A stretch of 40,189 bases of DNA, from NCBI GenBank assembly GCA_027314665.1, contig DAHVAK010000276.1, positions 1-40,189 of the forward strand, given 5' to 3'. Below the pieces are notes generated by a model. The model ran no database searches. It saw only the letters and a program-made list of their open reading frames with translations, and was not told the DNA's origin. Origin of the DNA: Spirochaetales bacterium. Its GTDB lineage: Bacteria; Spirochaetota; Spirochaetia; DAHUYW01. Both the position numbers and the translations under genes were made by a program. Of this stretch, positions 25,411 through 34,754 are shown in pieces; the stretch's first letter is position 1; every line of letters starts with the position of its first letter.

Positions 25411-26490
25411 CTATGTGCGCGCCACGCGGAAGAGATAGAGTCCTGCCGCGAGGAACACGATCGCCGCCCCCCAGGCTCCGCTGAGGGGGGAGATGTAGCC
25501 GAGCTTCGCGAAGAGAATCGCCATCATCTGCGCCACGTAGTAGACGACCGACACGACCAGGCTCGTGAGCAGGCTCATGAGCAGGATGTTCTTGCGGAAG
25601 CGCCCGCCGATGGCGCTTGAGATGAAGGTCACGATGAAGGGCGTCAGGGCGAAGGCGAAGCGGTTGTAGTAGTCGGTGAGGTCTCCGCGATAGGGAAGTC
25701 CAGCCTTCTTGAGGGAGTCGATCCAGCTTCGCGCCCGGGCCATCCGCATCTCGTCGATGTTGCGCGCCGAGCGGCGAAAGGTATCGGGGCTTTCGGCCAG
25801 CGAAGGCTCGCTGTAGCTCGGGCGATCGCTTTCGACGAGGAAGGTGTGCTCCTCGTTCCACGAGTAGATCCGCACGGCCGAAAGCTGCCATTGCCGATCC
25901 CGCCAGGTGGCCGACTGCGCGTCGATCCGCTCGAGGAAGTCGCCCTTCGCATTGCGCTCGATGATCACGAGGTTGGAGAGGGTCCGGGTCGTGTCGTTGT
26001 AGAACTCGGCGTTGTAGATGATGCGCTCGCCCTGGCTCAAAACCGTGACATTGGTGTTGCTGTAGGAGGTCTTTCTCTGGAGCATCGCGTCGGTGAGCTG
26101 GTTCTTTTTCTGAAAGGTTTCGATGACGACATCCTCCTGGAAGAAGAAACCCGCGATGCTGAAGACCAGACCGAGGGCAATCAGGGGGGTTACCAGCCGG
26201 TAGAGGGAAACCCCGGAGCCGAATATCGAGATGAGCTCATTGTTGGTGTAGAGCGTGCCGAGTGTGAAAGACACTGCAAAGAGGAGGGCGATCGGAAGCG
26301 CAAAGGAGATGCACTTCGGAAGGTAGTAGAACGCCGAGAGGGCGATCATCCCGAAGCTCGCGTTGTTCGCGAGATAGCCCCAGAGGTTACCGAAAAAGTC
26401 GACGAGCTGGAGGATGAGGACGAAAAAGAGGGTCGCGAGGAGAAAGATCGGGACAAACAGACGCACTACCATTCGCTGAAGCAGGGTCAT
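25411..26490 (-). CDS. lptG: LptF/LptG-family permease (YjgP/YjgQ), LptG position
   Basis: 359 residues from ATG 26490, which overlaps the preceding gene's stop as ATGA. Three N-terminal helices carry the family motif (PKCISFALPIALLFAVSFTL, TNNELISIFGSGVSLYRL). A periplasmic beta-jellyroll region follows, then three C-terminal helices (DYYNRFAFALTPFIVTFISS onward). In LPS-producing bacteria LptF and LptG form the membrane part of the LptB2FG exporter. Many spirochaetes lack classical LPS, so the cargo here is unsure. Assignment to G rather than F rests on gene order. Confidence 0.85.
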   Translation of the reverse strand: MTLLQRMVVRLFVPIFLLATLFFVLILQLVDFFGNLWGYLANNASFGMIALSAFYYLPKCISFALPIALLFAVSFTLGTLYTNNELISIFGSGVSLYRLVTPLIALGLVFSIAGFFFQEDVVIETFQKKNQLTDAMLQRKTSYSNTNVTVLSQGERIIYNAEFYNDTTRTLSNLVIIERNAKGDFLERIDAQSATWRDRQWQLSAVRIYSWNEEHTFLVESDRPSYSEPSLAESPDTFRRSARNIDEMRMARARSWIDSLKKAGLPYRGDLTDYYNRFAFALTPFIVTFISSAIGGRFRKNILLMSLLTSLVVSVVYYVAQMMAILFAKLGYISPLSGAWGAAIVFLAAGLYLFRVART

Positions 26491-27767
26491 CGGCGGAGCC
26501 TCACGGCGAAGAGGATGATCCCGGCGGCGAGAATGACGAGGTTGGGAAGCCACATGGAGAGGGCCGGAGAATAGTCCATTCGATAGCCGAGGGTCTGACC
26601 GGCAACCAGCATTCCCCAGTAGAGAATCGAGATGAACAGCCCTATCCCGAAGCCGACTGACCGACCGCTCCTCCTCGTCAAGAGACCCGCCGGAAATGCG
26701 AAGACGACGAAAATCACGCAGGCGAAGGGGACCGAGAACTTGCGATTGAACTCGATTCGATCCACCGAGAGCGAGCGGTCCACGACGGGCTGCTCCCGCT
26801 CGGCTTGCCAGCTCGTATAGGCCTGGCTCAGATCTCGGAGGCTTTGCGCGGTGACCTCTCCCTGCCGGGACTGAAGAGAAGCTGCGGCGTAGCTCTGACG
26901 CAGATCGTATGCCGCAAGGCCGACTCGCGCCTTTTTTGCTTCTCTGAGCTTTCTGAGCTCCGCCTCCTTGTGGAGGATGATTCGATAGACATCCACCGAG
27001 CTCATCTCGCGGGCGGTGGGGGGATGGATGGATACGTTGATGTCGGAGAGAAGGATGTTGTAGAGCATCTGGCGGGCCTCGGAATAACTGAACTGATCCT
27101 TTCGTTTCGCATCGACGCTGAGGCTGAAGACCTTTTCCAGCTTGAGCGAGATGATCCCGAGCCGGGCGCTGTCCTTCTGCAGCGACGCGCTCTTCGCCGT
27201 GATGACGCGCTGGTTGCGCTCGGCGCTGGTATCGAAAATGACGAGGTCGGATATCTTGTTGCCCTCCACCGGTCCGGTCACCATCACGCTGTCCTGATAG
27301 TGCTTAATGGAATAGGGCTCAAGCTCGAGCTGGGGGTTGGTGTAGAGGATCTTGGTGTAGAGCTTACCGAAATTGATCGTGCCGAGCGGCAGAAAGTAGT
27401 CGTTCATGATGAACGAGAAAAGGGAGAACGCGAAGCCGAGCACGAAGATCGGGACAAAGATCCTACCGTGGGAGATGCCCGAGGCCTGGAGGGCAAGAAT
27501 CTCGTTGTCTGAAGAGAGCCGTCCCACCGCCATGAGGGCACCGACCAGGGATGCGAAGGGAAAGGAGATCGCGATGATCGCGGGAAGCGAGTAGATGATG
27601 AGCAGGACGACGTCCGGAAAGCTGACGTGCTTCGCCAGGATGTCTTGGGCAAGGAGGAGAAGCTGGTTGAGGAAGAAGATGAAAAAGAAGAAGAGGAAGG
27701 AGACCAGAAAGGCAAAGGTATACTCTCGACCGACATACAGATCGAGGGACCAGTATCTGCGCTTCAT
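26487..27767 (-). CDS. lptF: LptF/LptG-family permease, LptF position, with coiled-coil insertion
   Basis: 426 residues from ATG 27767, longer than the usual ~360. N-terminal helices include VSFLFFFFIFFLNQLLLLAQ and ISFPFASLVGALMAVGRL; the family signature SSDNEILALQASGISHGRIF follows. A jellyroll region and then three C-terminal helices (KFSVPFACVIFVVFAFPAGL onward) complete the fold. Between them, at about 254-335, is a charged helical stretch (LHKEAELRKLREAKKARVGL and following) not usual in E. coli LptF. It is followed by lptG with an ATGA overlap and preceded by dut with a one-base gap. Confidence 0.85.
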   Translation of the reverse strand: MKRRYWSLDLYVGREYTFAFLVSFLFFFFIFFLNQLLLLAQDILAKHVSFPDVVLLIIYSLPAIIAISFPFASLVGALMAVGRLSSDNEILALQASGISHGRIFVPIFVLGFAFSLFSFIMNDYFLPLGTINFGKLYTKILYTNPQLELEPYSIKHYQDSVMVTGPVEGNKISDLVIFDTSAERNQRVITAKSASLQKDSARLGIISLKLEKVFSLSVDAKRKDQFSYSEARQMLYNILLSDINVSIHPPTAREMSSVDVYRIILHKEAELRKLREAKKARVGLAAYDLRQSYAAASLQSRQGEVTAQSLRDLSQAYTSWQAEREQPVVDRSLSVDRIEFNRKFSVPFACVIFVVFAFPAGLLTRRSGRSVGFGIGLFISILYWGMLVAGQTLGYRMDYSPALSMWLPNLVILAAGIILFAVRLRR

Positions 27768-27768
27768 C

Positions 27769-28224
27769 CTACCGGCCGGTCGACCCGAATCCTCCCCCGC
27801 CCCGCTCGGAGTCTTCGAGCGGAGCGTCGGTCGCGAACTCGGCCTGCGCGATGGGCGCGATGACGAGCTGGGCGATCCGATCGTTGGGATGGACGGTGTA
27901 GGCAAGCTCTCCGAGATTGATCAAGAGAACCTTCACCTCGCCCCGGTAGTCCGAGTCGACCGTTCCGGGGCTGTTGAGAAGGGTAACGCCGTTCGCCAGG
28001 GCGAGACCCGATCGCGGTCGCACCTGGCCCTCGAATCCCGCCGGTATTGCCATCCGGACGCCCGTGGGGACGAGACGGCGTTCGCCGGGCTGGAGGGTGA
28101 GCGGCCTGTCGAGGGAAGCGCGGAGGTCCGCTCCTGCGGCTGCCGCAGTCGCGTAGGTCGGACGGCACGCCTCCCCAACCAGCTCGCAGGCTACCCGTAT
28201 CCGCTGCACTGCGCCACGCTCCAT
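27769..28224 (-). CDS. dut: Deoxyuridine 5'-triphosphate nucleotidohydrolase (dUTPase)
   Basis: 151 residues, the trimeric type. It hydrolyses dUTP to dUMP and pyrophosphate, keeping uracil out of DNA. All five motifs are visible: AAGADLRAS (1), RPRSGLAL (2), NSPGTVDSDYRGEVKV with the catalytic Asp (3), RIAQLVIAP (4) and the Gly-rich C-terminal arm RGGGGFGSTG (5). ATG 28224 follows a pair of overlapping hairpins in the 47-base gap after pnp. A GTG five codons downstream is a less likely start. Confidence 0.96.
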   Translation of the reverse strand: MERGAVQRIRVACELVGEACRPTYATAAAAGADLRASLDRPLTLQPGERRLVPTGVRMAIPAGFEGQVRPRSGLALANGVTLLNSPGTVDSDYRGEVKVLLINLGELAYTVHPNDRIAQLVIAPIAQAEFATDAPLEDSERGGGGFGSTGR

Positions 28225-28227
28225 CGC

Positions 28228-28257
28228 GCCGCCCCGAGGGCGGCCTGCGGGGCCGCC
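28228..28257 (-). other. Two overlapping, mutually exclusive GC hairpins between pnp and dut
   Basis: Within the pnp-dut gap, stem A pairs 28251-28257 with 28239-28245 (GGCGGCC / GGCCGCC, five-base loop) and stem B pairs 28238-28244 with 28228-28234 (GCCGCCC / GGGCGGC, three-base loop). They share bases 28239-28244, so only one can form at a time. Stem B ends 3 bases before the dut start codon and would cover its ribosome site. Either could also be a processing or pausing site. There is no U-run, so it is not a standard terminator. Confidence 0.5.
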
Positions 28258-28271
28258 GCCGAGCTCAGACC

Positions 28272-30464
28272 CTACCCTCTTCTCCGCCCGCCGCCGTGGT
28301 GAGGCGTGGAGGGTCGGCTGTAGGGTCTTCCCCCGCCCTGGGCGCCGCTTGCGGCAGGCTCGGGCGCCTGCGCTCCTTCGGGGTCGATCGCATCGATGTA
28401 GCTCAAGTTCATCCTGCCCATGCGGTCGACCTCGACGAGCTTCACGGGGATTTCCTGGTCGATGGAAAGCACGTCGCCAACCGTGTTGATCCGCTGGCGG
28501 GAGAGCTTCGAGATGTGAACGAGCCCCTCCTTGCCCGGGAAGATCTCCACGAACGCCCCGAAGTCGACGATCCGGCGCACGATCCCGTGGTAGATCCTGC
28601 CGATGTCCGGCTCCTCAACCAGCCCGCGGATGATGGCCTCGGCTTCCTCGGCCGACTTCTGATCCTTGCCGAAGATGGTGACGCTGCCGTCGTTCTCGAT
28701 ATTGATGGAGGCCCCCGTCTTTTCGGAGATGCTCTTGATCGTCTTGCCGGCCGGCCCGATTACGGCTCCGATCTTGTCGGTATCGATCTTCAAGGTGGCG
28801 ATCTTCGGGGCAAACTCGGAGACCGTGCCGCGCGGTTCGGACAGGGTGCGGTTCATGATCTCGAGGATGTGAAGCCGCCCGCGATGGGCCTGCTCGAGGG
28901 CCTGCGAGAGAATCTCGAAGCTCACCCCCGAAATCTTGATGTCCATCTGAAAGCCGGTGATCCCGTCTTCGGTACCCGCGACCTTGAAGTCCATGTCCCC
29001 GAGGTGATCCTCCTCGCCGAGGATGTCGCTCAAGACGACCGTCCGACCCGAATCGCTCTCCGTAACGAGACCCATGGCGATCCCGGCGACCGGCTTGCGA
29101 ATTGGAACCCCGGCGTTGAGCAGCGAGAGGGTCCCGCCGCAGACCGTCGCCATCGAGGATGAGCCGTTCGACTCAAGGATCTCGCTCACGACGCGAATCG
29201 TATAGGGAAAGGCATCCTTCGAGGGAAGCACCCCGGCGAGGGCGCGATGGGCGAGGTGGCCGTGACCGATCTCTCGGCGTCCGGTAGCAAGGCGCCCCAC
29301 CTCCCCGACCGAGTAGGGCGGGAAGTTGTAGTGCAGCATGAAATTGACGTAGCGCTTGTCGCCTTCGATGTCGTCGATCATCTGCTCGTCGGAGACCGTC
29401 CCGAGGGTGGTAACCGCGAGGGCTTGCGTCTCCCCGCGGGTGAACAGCGCGCTCCCGTGGGTGCGCGGAAGGATGTCCACGTCGCAGGTGATGGGGCGAA
29501 TGTCCTCGGGGCCGCGTCCGTCGGTTCTGACCTTGCGATCGAGAATCGACTTGCGCACGATCGTATACTCGAGATCTTCCATGAGGGCGCCGAAGAGCTT
29601 CATCTCCGCATCGCTGAACTCACCCGCGTACCGGGCCTTCATCTCTTCGGCCACCTTCTTGATCGCCCGTGCGCGCTCTTCCTTGCCCTTCACGAAACAG
29701 GCCTGCTCCATGAGGGGGGTGGCTGCCGCGTGAATCTCATCCCGCTTGGGGAGGGTCGGTTCGGCATCGGTTATAGGGATCTTGGGCTTGCCGGCAAGCC
29801 GGGCAAGCTCGCGCTGGATGCGGCAGATGTCGGCGATGACCGGTTGGGCGAGCTTGATCGCGTCGAGCAGCAGCTGCTCGGGGACCTCCTTGGCGCCTCC
29901 CTCGACCATCGTCACTCCCTCCTCGGTGCCGGAGACCACGATCTCCAGCTCCGCCTGCTCGATCTGCTGGAAGGTGGGGTTGACGATGAGCTCTCCCTTC
30001 ACCGACGAGACGCGCACCGCTCCGACCGGTCCTCCAAAGGGGATGTCGGAGATGACCACCGCCGCCGAGGAGGCGACCATCGCTATCACGTCGGGTGGGT
30101 TGATCTGGTCGGTGGAGATGGTGGTGGGAACAACCTGGATCTCGCGCGCGAACTTCTTGTCGAAGAGAGGGCGCATCGGGCGGTCGATGAGCCGGGAGAC
30201 GAGGATCTCGCGATCCTTCGGCTTGCTCTCCCGCTTGATAAAGCCGCCCGGGATCTTTCCCGCGGCGTAGTACTTCTCGTTGTACTCAACTTGAAGAGGA
30301 ACGTAGTCCAGTCCCTCTACCTCTTTGTCCGAACAGCAAACAGTCGCAAGGACCGCTGAGCCGCCATAGGTGGCAAAGACGGCGCCGTTTGCCTGTTTAG
30401 CCATTCTGCCAGTCTCAAGGACGAGGTTTTCCTGTCCAATCTTGAGACTCACTTTCTGCATCAT
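28272..30464 (-). CDS. pnp: Polynucleotide phosphorylase
   Basis: 730 residues. Phosphorolytic 3'-5' exoribonuclease of the RNA degradation machinery. It has two RNase PH domains (first with [20 protein letters not shown], second with [20 protein letters not shown] and [16 protein letters not shown]), a KH domain ([20 protein letters not shown]) and an S1 domain ([20 protein letters not shown]). A short Gly/Arg/Pro-rich tail ends the protein. Start ATG 30464 has an AAGGA site. It lies 19 bases after rpsO, the common order, and no terminator separates them. E. coli controls pnp by autoregulated leader processing; no such leader is evident in this short gap. Confidence 0.98.
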   Translation of the reverse strand: MMQKVSLKIGQENLVLETGRMAKQANGAVFATYGGSAVLATVCCSDKEVEGLDYVPLQVEYNEKYYAAGKIPGGFIKRESKPKDREILVSRLIDRPMRPLFDKKFAREIQVVPTTISTDQINPPDVIAMVASSAAVVISDIPFGGPVGAVRVSSVKGELIVNPTFQQIEQAELEIVVSGTEEGVTMVEGGAKEVPEQLLLDAIKLAQPVIADICRIQRELARLAGKPKIPITDAEPTLPKRDEIHAAATPLMEQACFVKGKEERARAIKKVAEEMKARYAGEFSDAEMKLFGALMEDLEYTIVRKSILDRKVRTDGRGPEDIRPITCDVDILPRTHGSALFTRGETQALAVTTLGTVSDEQMIDDIEGDKRYVNFMLHYNFPPYSVGEVGRLATGRREIGHGHLAHRALAGVLPSKDAFPYTIRVVSEILESNGSSSMATVCGGTLSLLNAGVPIRKPVAGIAMGLVTESDSGRTVVLSDILGEEDHLGDMDFKVAGTEDGITGFQMDIKISGVSFEILSQALEQAHRGRLHILEIMNRTLSEPRGTVSEFAPKIATLKIDTDKIGAVIGPAGKTIKSISEKTGASINIENDGSVTIFGKDQKSAEEAEAIIRGLVEEPDIGRIYHGIVRRIVDFGAFVEIFPGKEGLVHISKLSRQRINTVGDVLSIDQEIPVKLVEVDRMGRMNLSYIDAIDPEGAQAPEPAASGAQGGGRPYSRPSTPHHGGGRRRG

Positions 30465-30483
30465 CTCTTAGTTTCCTTCTGGT

Positions 30484-30753
30484 TTATTTGCGTAGGTTGA
30501 GCTTCTTGATGAGCTCGCGGTACTTCTCCAGGTCGACTCTGCTCAGATACTTGAGAAGCTTTCGCCGCTGTCCGACGAGCTTGAGCAGACCCCTTCGGGA
30601 GGCATGATCCTTCTTGTGCACTTTGAAGTGCTCCGTGAGCTCCTGGATGCGGGTCGTGAGGAGTGCGATCTGCACCTCCGTCCTGCCCGTATCCTTGTCG
30701 TTTGCGCCGTATTCCGCGACGACCGCGACCTTCTGGTCTTTCATGAGCGCCAT
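30484..30753 (-). CDS. rpsO: 30S ribosomal protein S15
   Basis: 89 residues, the standard length. Primary 16S rRNA-binding protein. Signature sequence [40 protein letters not shown] and RRKLLKYL is complete. ATG 30753 was chosen because of its AAAGGAGAG ribosome site and family length; the open frame runs 60 codons further upstream with no S15-like sequence. Confidence 0.97.
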   Translation of the reverse strand: MALMKDQKVAVVAEYGANDKDTGRTEVQIALLTTRIQELTEHFKVHKKDHASRRGLLKLVGQRRKLLKYLSRVDLEKYRELIKKLNLRK

Positions 30754-30929
30754 ACATCTCTCCTTTGACAATGGTCCACGTGCATCAGTGTTCGGTAGCA
30801 TCTGTGGTGATGGTTGAAGGAGGAACGGATCCTTTCCGTGCTGCGCTGATAGTCCCGGCGAAGACCGCCCTGTATACCTTTCTGCACCGATGTTCTCACC
30901 CGACAGTTTGACCGAATTCGGGGGAAAAG
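30754..30929 (-). promoter_or_regulatory. 176-base untranslated leader between truB and rpsO
   Basis: No protein-like sequence was found here. On the minus strand it holds a TTGACT (30932-30927, overlapping the truB stop) without a convincing -10 partner, and a TATACA near 30874. Closer to rpsO is an imperfect palindrome around GGATCC (30822-30837, one mismatched pair). S15 represses its own mRNA through leader structures in several bacterial groups, so this long gap in an otherwise tight operon may serve that purpose. I cannot define the structure by eye. Confidence 0.35.
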
Positions 30930-31817
30930 TCAATCTGGCGGGGCAACCACGAACTCATAGCGCAATCTTCCGTCCCCTTCCCTGCGGGCGAGAGCGAGGA
31001 ATTCCCCCCCCTCGCCAAAGAGAGCCAGAACTGCCCCGGAGGGCGGCGCGGAGGCAAAATCCGCCTCCCTCAAGGGTCTTCCGGCGCGGACGGATCCTTC
31101 GGATTCGGGTCTCACGAGGGCCGGCGCCACCCCTCCCAGTCGCTCGAAGAACTCCCTCCAGGAGCGGAGGTCTCGCTCTTGGTCGAACTCCTGCGCGGAA
31201 ACCGCCTCCGAAAGGGAAAAGGCGCCGATCCGGGTTCGCACGAGACGACGGAGGTGGCCACGGCTCCCGCAGGCTCGCGCGAGGTCTCGCGCAAGGGAGC
31301 GGACGTAGGTCCCCTTCGAGCAGCGTACCCGCAGGGAGAGCTCCGGCGGGGCGTAGCCAAGAATCTCGAGGGAGTGGACCGTGACGGATCTGACCGCGAG
31401 ATCGACGCTTCCCCCGGCCCGGGCGACCTCGTAGGCCCGCTTGCCGCCGACGTGGACCGCCGAAAAGGCGGGAGGGGCCTGGCAGATGACGCCGGTAAAC
31501 GCGGGCAGGGCAGCCTCGATGACCGAGAGAGGGGGAACCGGGCCCCTGTCGACCACCCTCCCCTCAGGATCCAGGGTGTCCGTCTCCTCCCCGAGCCTCA
31601 CCACCGCCTCGTACTCCTTCTCGCCCTCCGAGGCAAGCGGCGTGAGGCGGGTCATCGCGCCGCACAGAACGAGGAGGAGCCCTTCGGCGAATCGATCGAG
31701 GGTGCCGGCATGACCCACCTTGCGCGTGGCGAGGCGGCGCTTGATCGCCTGAAGGGCGTCGAAGGAGGTTATGTCGGGCGGTTTTGACAGGAGCAGAAAG
31801 CCGTCGGGACGGCTCAA
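30930..31817 (-). CDS. truB: tRNA pseudouridine(55) synthase
   Basis: 295 residues. Makes pseudouridine 55 in the T-loop of tRNAs. N-terminal [20 protein letters not shown] and [19 protein letters not shown] (catalytic Asp in GTLD) are diagnostic; later blocks are YEVARAGG and [23 protein letters not shown]-like end is plausible ([12 protein letters not shown]). TTG 31817 is the start, overlapping the rbfA stop as TTGA. A GGAG lies about 9 bases upstream. Confidence 0.95.
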   Translation of the reverse strand: MSRPDGFLLLSKPPDITSFDALQAIKRRLATRKVGHAGTLDRFAEGLLLVLCGAMTRLTPLASEGEKEYEAVVRLGEETDTLDPEGRVVDRGPVPPLSVIEAALPAFTGVICQAPPAFSAVHVGGKRAYEVARAGGSVDLAVRSVTVHSLEILGYAPPELSLRVRCSKGTYVRSLARDLARACGSRGHLRRLVRTRIGAFSLSEAVSAQEFDQERDLRSWREFFERLGGVAPALVRPESEGSVRAGRPLREADFASAPPSGAVLALFGEGGEFLALARREGDGRLRYEFVVAPPD

Positions 31818-32161
31818 GAACTGAGCTCCGAAAGCTTGTGGGTGATCTCGAAGCCCTCTTCGATCGAGCGATCGGCGACAAAGGCGAGCTGCGGTGTCAC
31901 GCGCAGGTGCAGCCGCTTGCTCAAGCGGGACTGGATGAAGCCGGCGGCATGGTTGAGGGCGTCGACCGAGTTCGCGACCTTGCTATGGCTCTGGAAGCTC
32001 GAGACGTGGATCCTCGCGTGGCTCAGGTCCTTGGAGACCTTGACCCCCGTGATCGAGACGAAGCTGCTCACGCGGGGGTCCTTGATCTCGTCGCCCATGA
32101 TCATCGCGCTGATCTCGTTGCGCAGGGCATGCTCGATCCGCTGGAGGCGAAACTCACCCAT
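31814..32161 (-). CDS. rbfA: Ribosome-binding factor A
   Basis: 115 residues. Single KH-fold protein that helps mature the 5' end of 16S rRNA and the 30S subunit. Family blocks are [39 protein letters not shown] and the C-terminal [19 protein letters not shown]. It overlaps infB by 8 bases and truB by 4, so all three are probably translated in a coupled way. Confidence 0.95.
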   Translation of the reverse strand: MGEFRLQRIEHALRNEISAMIMGDEIKDPRVSSFVSITGVKVSKDLSHARIHVSSFQSHSKVANSVDALNHAAGFIQSRLSKRLHLRVTPQLAFVADRSIEEGFEITHKLSELSS

Positions 32162-34700
32162 TGCGGACTTCCTGGGTCAGCTTCTTGGCGATCTCCTTCA
32201 CCTCGAAGACCTCGATCTGGTCACCCACCTTGAGATCCGTGAAGCCCTCGATCCCGATCCCGCACTCGAAGCCGGACTCGACCTCGCGGGCGTCGTCCTT
32301 GAAGCGCTTCAGAGAGGAGATCTTGCCCGAGAAGATTTCGACCCCGTCGCGAATGACGTGGACGCTCCCGCCTCGGCGGACCTTCCCGGAAACGACGTAG
32401 CTTCCGGCGATGAGCCCGATCTTGGGAACCTTGAAGGTGTTGCGGACCTCCACGATCCCGGTGGTCTCTTCCTTCAGCTCCGGGGAAAGCAGCCCCTCCA
32501 TGGCCTTCTTGATGTCGTCAACGGCGTCGTAGATGATGTTGTACTTTCGGATCTCGACCTTTTCCTGATCCGCGAGCGCCGAAGCCTTCGCGGTCGGACG
32601 AACGTGAAAGCCGATGATGATCGCGTTCGAGGCGATCGCCAAGTTCACGTCGTTTTCGATGATGGCGCCGGCGGAGGCATCGATCACCGCAAGCTTGATC
32701 TCGGAGGTGGATAGCTTCTCGAGGGCGGTCTGAAGCGCCTCCACGGACCCGTGAACATCGCCCTTGATGATGACCTTCAGCTCCTTGATCTCGCCCTGCT
32801 GAATCGAATCGTAGAGATTGTCGAGCGTGACCTTCTTCACGTTGCGGGCTTCGCCCTGCTTCTCGAGCTCCTGGCGCTTCATTCCGACCTGTCGCGCGAT
32901 CTTCTCGTTCTCGGTGACTTGGAAGGGGGCGCCGGCAGCGGGGATTCCCGTGAAGCCGAGGACCTCTACCGGGGTTGCGGGAGTCGCCTCATCGATCTTC
33001 TGGCCCTTGTCGTTGAACATGGCCCGCACCCGTCCCGGGTAGACTCCGGCTACGAAGGCGTCGCCCACCCGCAAGGTGCCGCGCTCGATGATGACCGTGG
33101 AGACGATGCCGCGCCCCTGGTCCACCCGTGATTCGATGACGCGCCCCTCGGCGCGGGTCGCGTAGTTCGAACGCAGTTCGAGAATCTCCGCCTGGAGGAT
33201 AATCGACTCGAGAAGCTCTTTGACCCCTGTTCCTTTGAGCGCCGAGATCTCGTTGTAGAGCGTGGTCCCTCCCCATGCCTCAGGAACAAGCCCATGCTCG
33301 GCGAGCTGCTGTTTCACTCGCTCGGGGTTGGCGGATGGGAGATCGACCTTGTTGACCGCGACCATGATCGGGACCTTGGCCTCGCGCGCGTGGTTGATCG
33401 CCTCGATGGTCTGGGGCATCACTCCGTCGTCGGCGGCGACGACGAGGACGACGATGTCGGTGATCTGGGCGCCCCGCGCCCGCATCAGGGTAAAGGCCTC
33501 ATGACCAGGCGTATCGAGGAAGACGATGTTGCCCTGCGGAAGCTCGACCTTGTAGGCGCCGATGTGCTGCGTGATGCCGCCGTATTCGGTCGAAGCCACG
33601 TCGGTCTTGCGAATGGCGTCGAGCAGCTTGGTCTTCCCGTGGTCGACGTGACCCATGATGGTGACGATGGGAGGCCGGGGACGCAGGTCTTCATCGCGGT
33701 CCTTGTCGGTCTCGATGAGGGTCTCCTCGTACAGCGAAACGATCTTCACCTTGCACCCGTACTCGGCCGCAAGGAGCGAGGCGGTGTCGGAGTCGATCTG
33801 TTGATTGATCGTGACCATCATCCCCATCGACATGAGCTTGGAGATGAGGTCGGAGGCCTTCAGGTTCATCTTGCGAGCGAGCTCGGAGACCGTGATGACC
33901 TCCATGATGTCGATCTCCTTGGGAACCGGGTTAACCTTCTGCGTGGCCTTCTTCTTGATCTGGAAGCTCTTCTCCAGAATTTCGTCTTTCTTGCTCTTGA
34001 CGTAGGAGGTCTTCTTCTTGGCCTTGAAGAACTTCTTCGCGGCGGTTCTCCCCTCTTCCGTCGACTGCGGCGCCCCCTGCCCCTGCGGACGATTTCCTAC
34101 GGGGCCCCCCGGGCGACGCGGCGGAAAGGGAGGCCGCCCGCCGGTTTGAAAACCACCGGGGCGCGGCGCTCCGGGACGCGGACCAAAGGGGGGTCTGCCG
34201 CTCTCAAAGGTGCGCCGGGGCGGGAAGGTGCCGGTTCGCGGCTGAAAGCCTGTGGAGGTGTACCCGCCCCCACCACCCTGGGGCGGACGGAAGCTGGTAG
34301 GGGGACGCTGGGGATATCGCGGCTCGGTGGACTTGGGATAGGCGGGCCGCGGGCGGGGCGCCTGACCCGCCTGCGGCCCGATGGGGAGATTCACCCTTCG
34401 CACCGGCGGCGGCGACGGCGGAGTTTCCGCAAGGGGGGGCCGCGCGGCGACGGTCTCGGGCGGGGTCTCACGCGCCTCTTCGCGAACGGGAGGCGGGACG
34501 GGCTCGATCTTGGCACCGGGCGACGCGACCACCTTGGGTACCGGCTTCTTCGGCGGGAGTGCCTTCTTCTTGACGACGACTACCTTCTTCTTCTCGAGCT
34601 TCGCGGCCTCTTCGCGAGTTTCGACCTCGGTCTCGCTGCGCTTGTGCTTGATTAGGGTCGCCTTCGGTTTCTGCTTACTATCCTGCTCTTCCGCCATCAT
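32154..34700 (-). CDS. infB: Translation initiation factor IF-2
   Basis: 848 residues. GTPase that brings initiator fMet-tRNA to the 30S subunit. A Lys/Glu-rich N-terminus leads into a Pro/Arg/Gly-rich low-complexity stretch (about 65-215), then a short charged region and an IF2_N domain (about 268-320, [19 protein letters not shown]). The G domain follows: [12 protein letters not shown] (about 350, G1), DTPGHEAF (G3), NKVD (G4), SALKG (G5). Domains II-IV complete the protein. Two adjacent ATGs (34700, 34697) follow a GAAAGGTGGG site. It is 54 bases after nusA; that gap shows no convincing promoter or terminator. Confidence 0.97.
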   Translation of the reverse strand: MMAEEQDSKQKPKATLIKHKRSETEVETREEAAKLEKKKVVVVKKKALPPKKPVPKVVASPGAKIEPVPPPVREEARETPPETVAARPPLAETPPSPPPVRRVNLPIGPQAGQAPRPRPAYPKSTEPRYPQRPPTSFRPPQGGGGGYTSTGFQPRTGTFPPRRTFESGRPPFGPRPGAPRPGGFQTGGRPPFPPRRPGGPVGNRPQGQGAPQSTEEGRTAAKKFFKAKKKTSYVKSKKDEILEKSFQIKKKATQKVNPVPKEIDIMEVITVSELARKMNLKASDLISKLMSMGMMVTINQQIDSDTASLLAAEYGCKVKIVSLYEETLIETDKDRDEDLRPRPPIVTIMGHVDHGKTKLLDAIRKTDVASTEYGGITQHIGAYKVELPQGNIVFLDTPGHEAFTLMRARGAQITDIVVLVVAADDGVMPQTIEAINHAREAKVPIMVAVNKVDLPSANPERVKQQLAEHGLVPEAWGGTTLYNEISALKGTGVKELLESIILQAEILELRSNYATRAEGRVIESRVDQGRGIVSTVIIERGTLRVGDAFVAGVYPGRVRAMFNDKGQKIDEATPATPVEVLGFTGIPAAGAPFQVTENEKIARQVGMKRQELEKQGEARNVKKVTLDNLYDSIQQGEIKELKVIIKGDVHGSVEALQTALEKLSTSEIKLAVIDASAGAIIENDVNLAIASNAIIIGFHVRPTAKASALADQEKVEIRKYNIIYDAVDDIKKAMEGLLSPELKEETTGIVEVRNTFKVPKIGLIAGSYVVSGKVRRGGSVHVIRDGVEIFSGKISSLKRFKDDAREVESGFECGIGIEGFTDLKVGDQIEVFEVKEIAKKLTQEVRNG

Positions 34701-34754
34701 CCCACCTTTCGATCCGCCGGCACATTCACCGGGAGCGGGCCGCCACGCCTGCTC

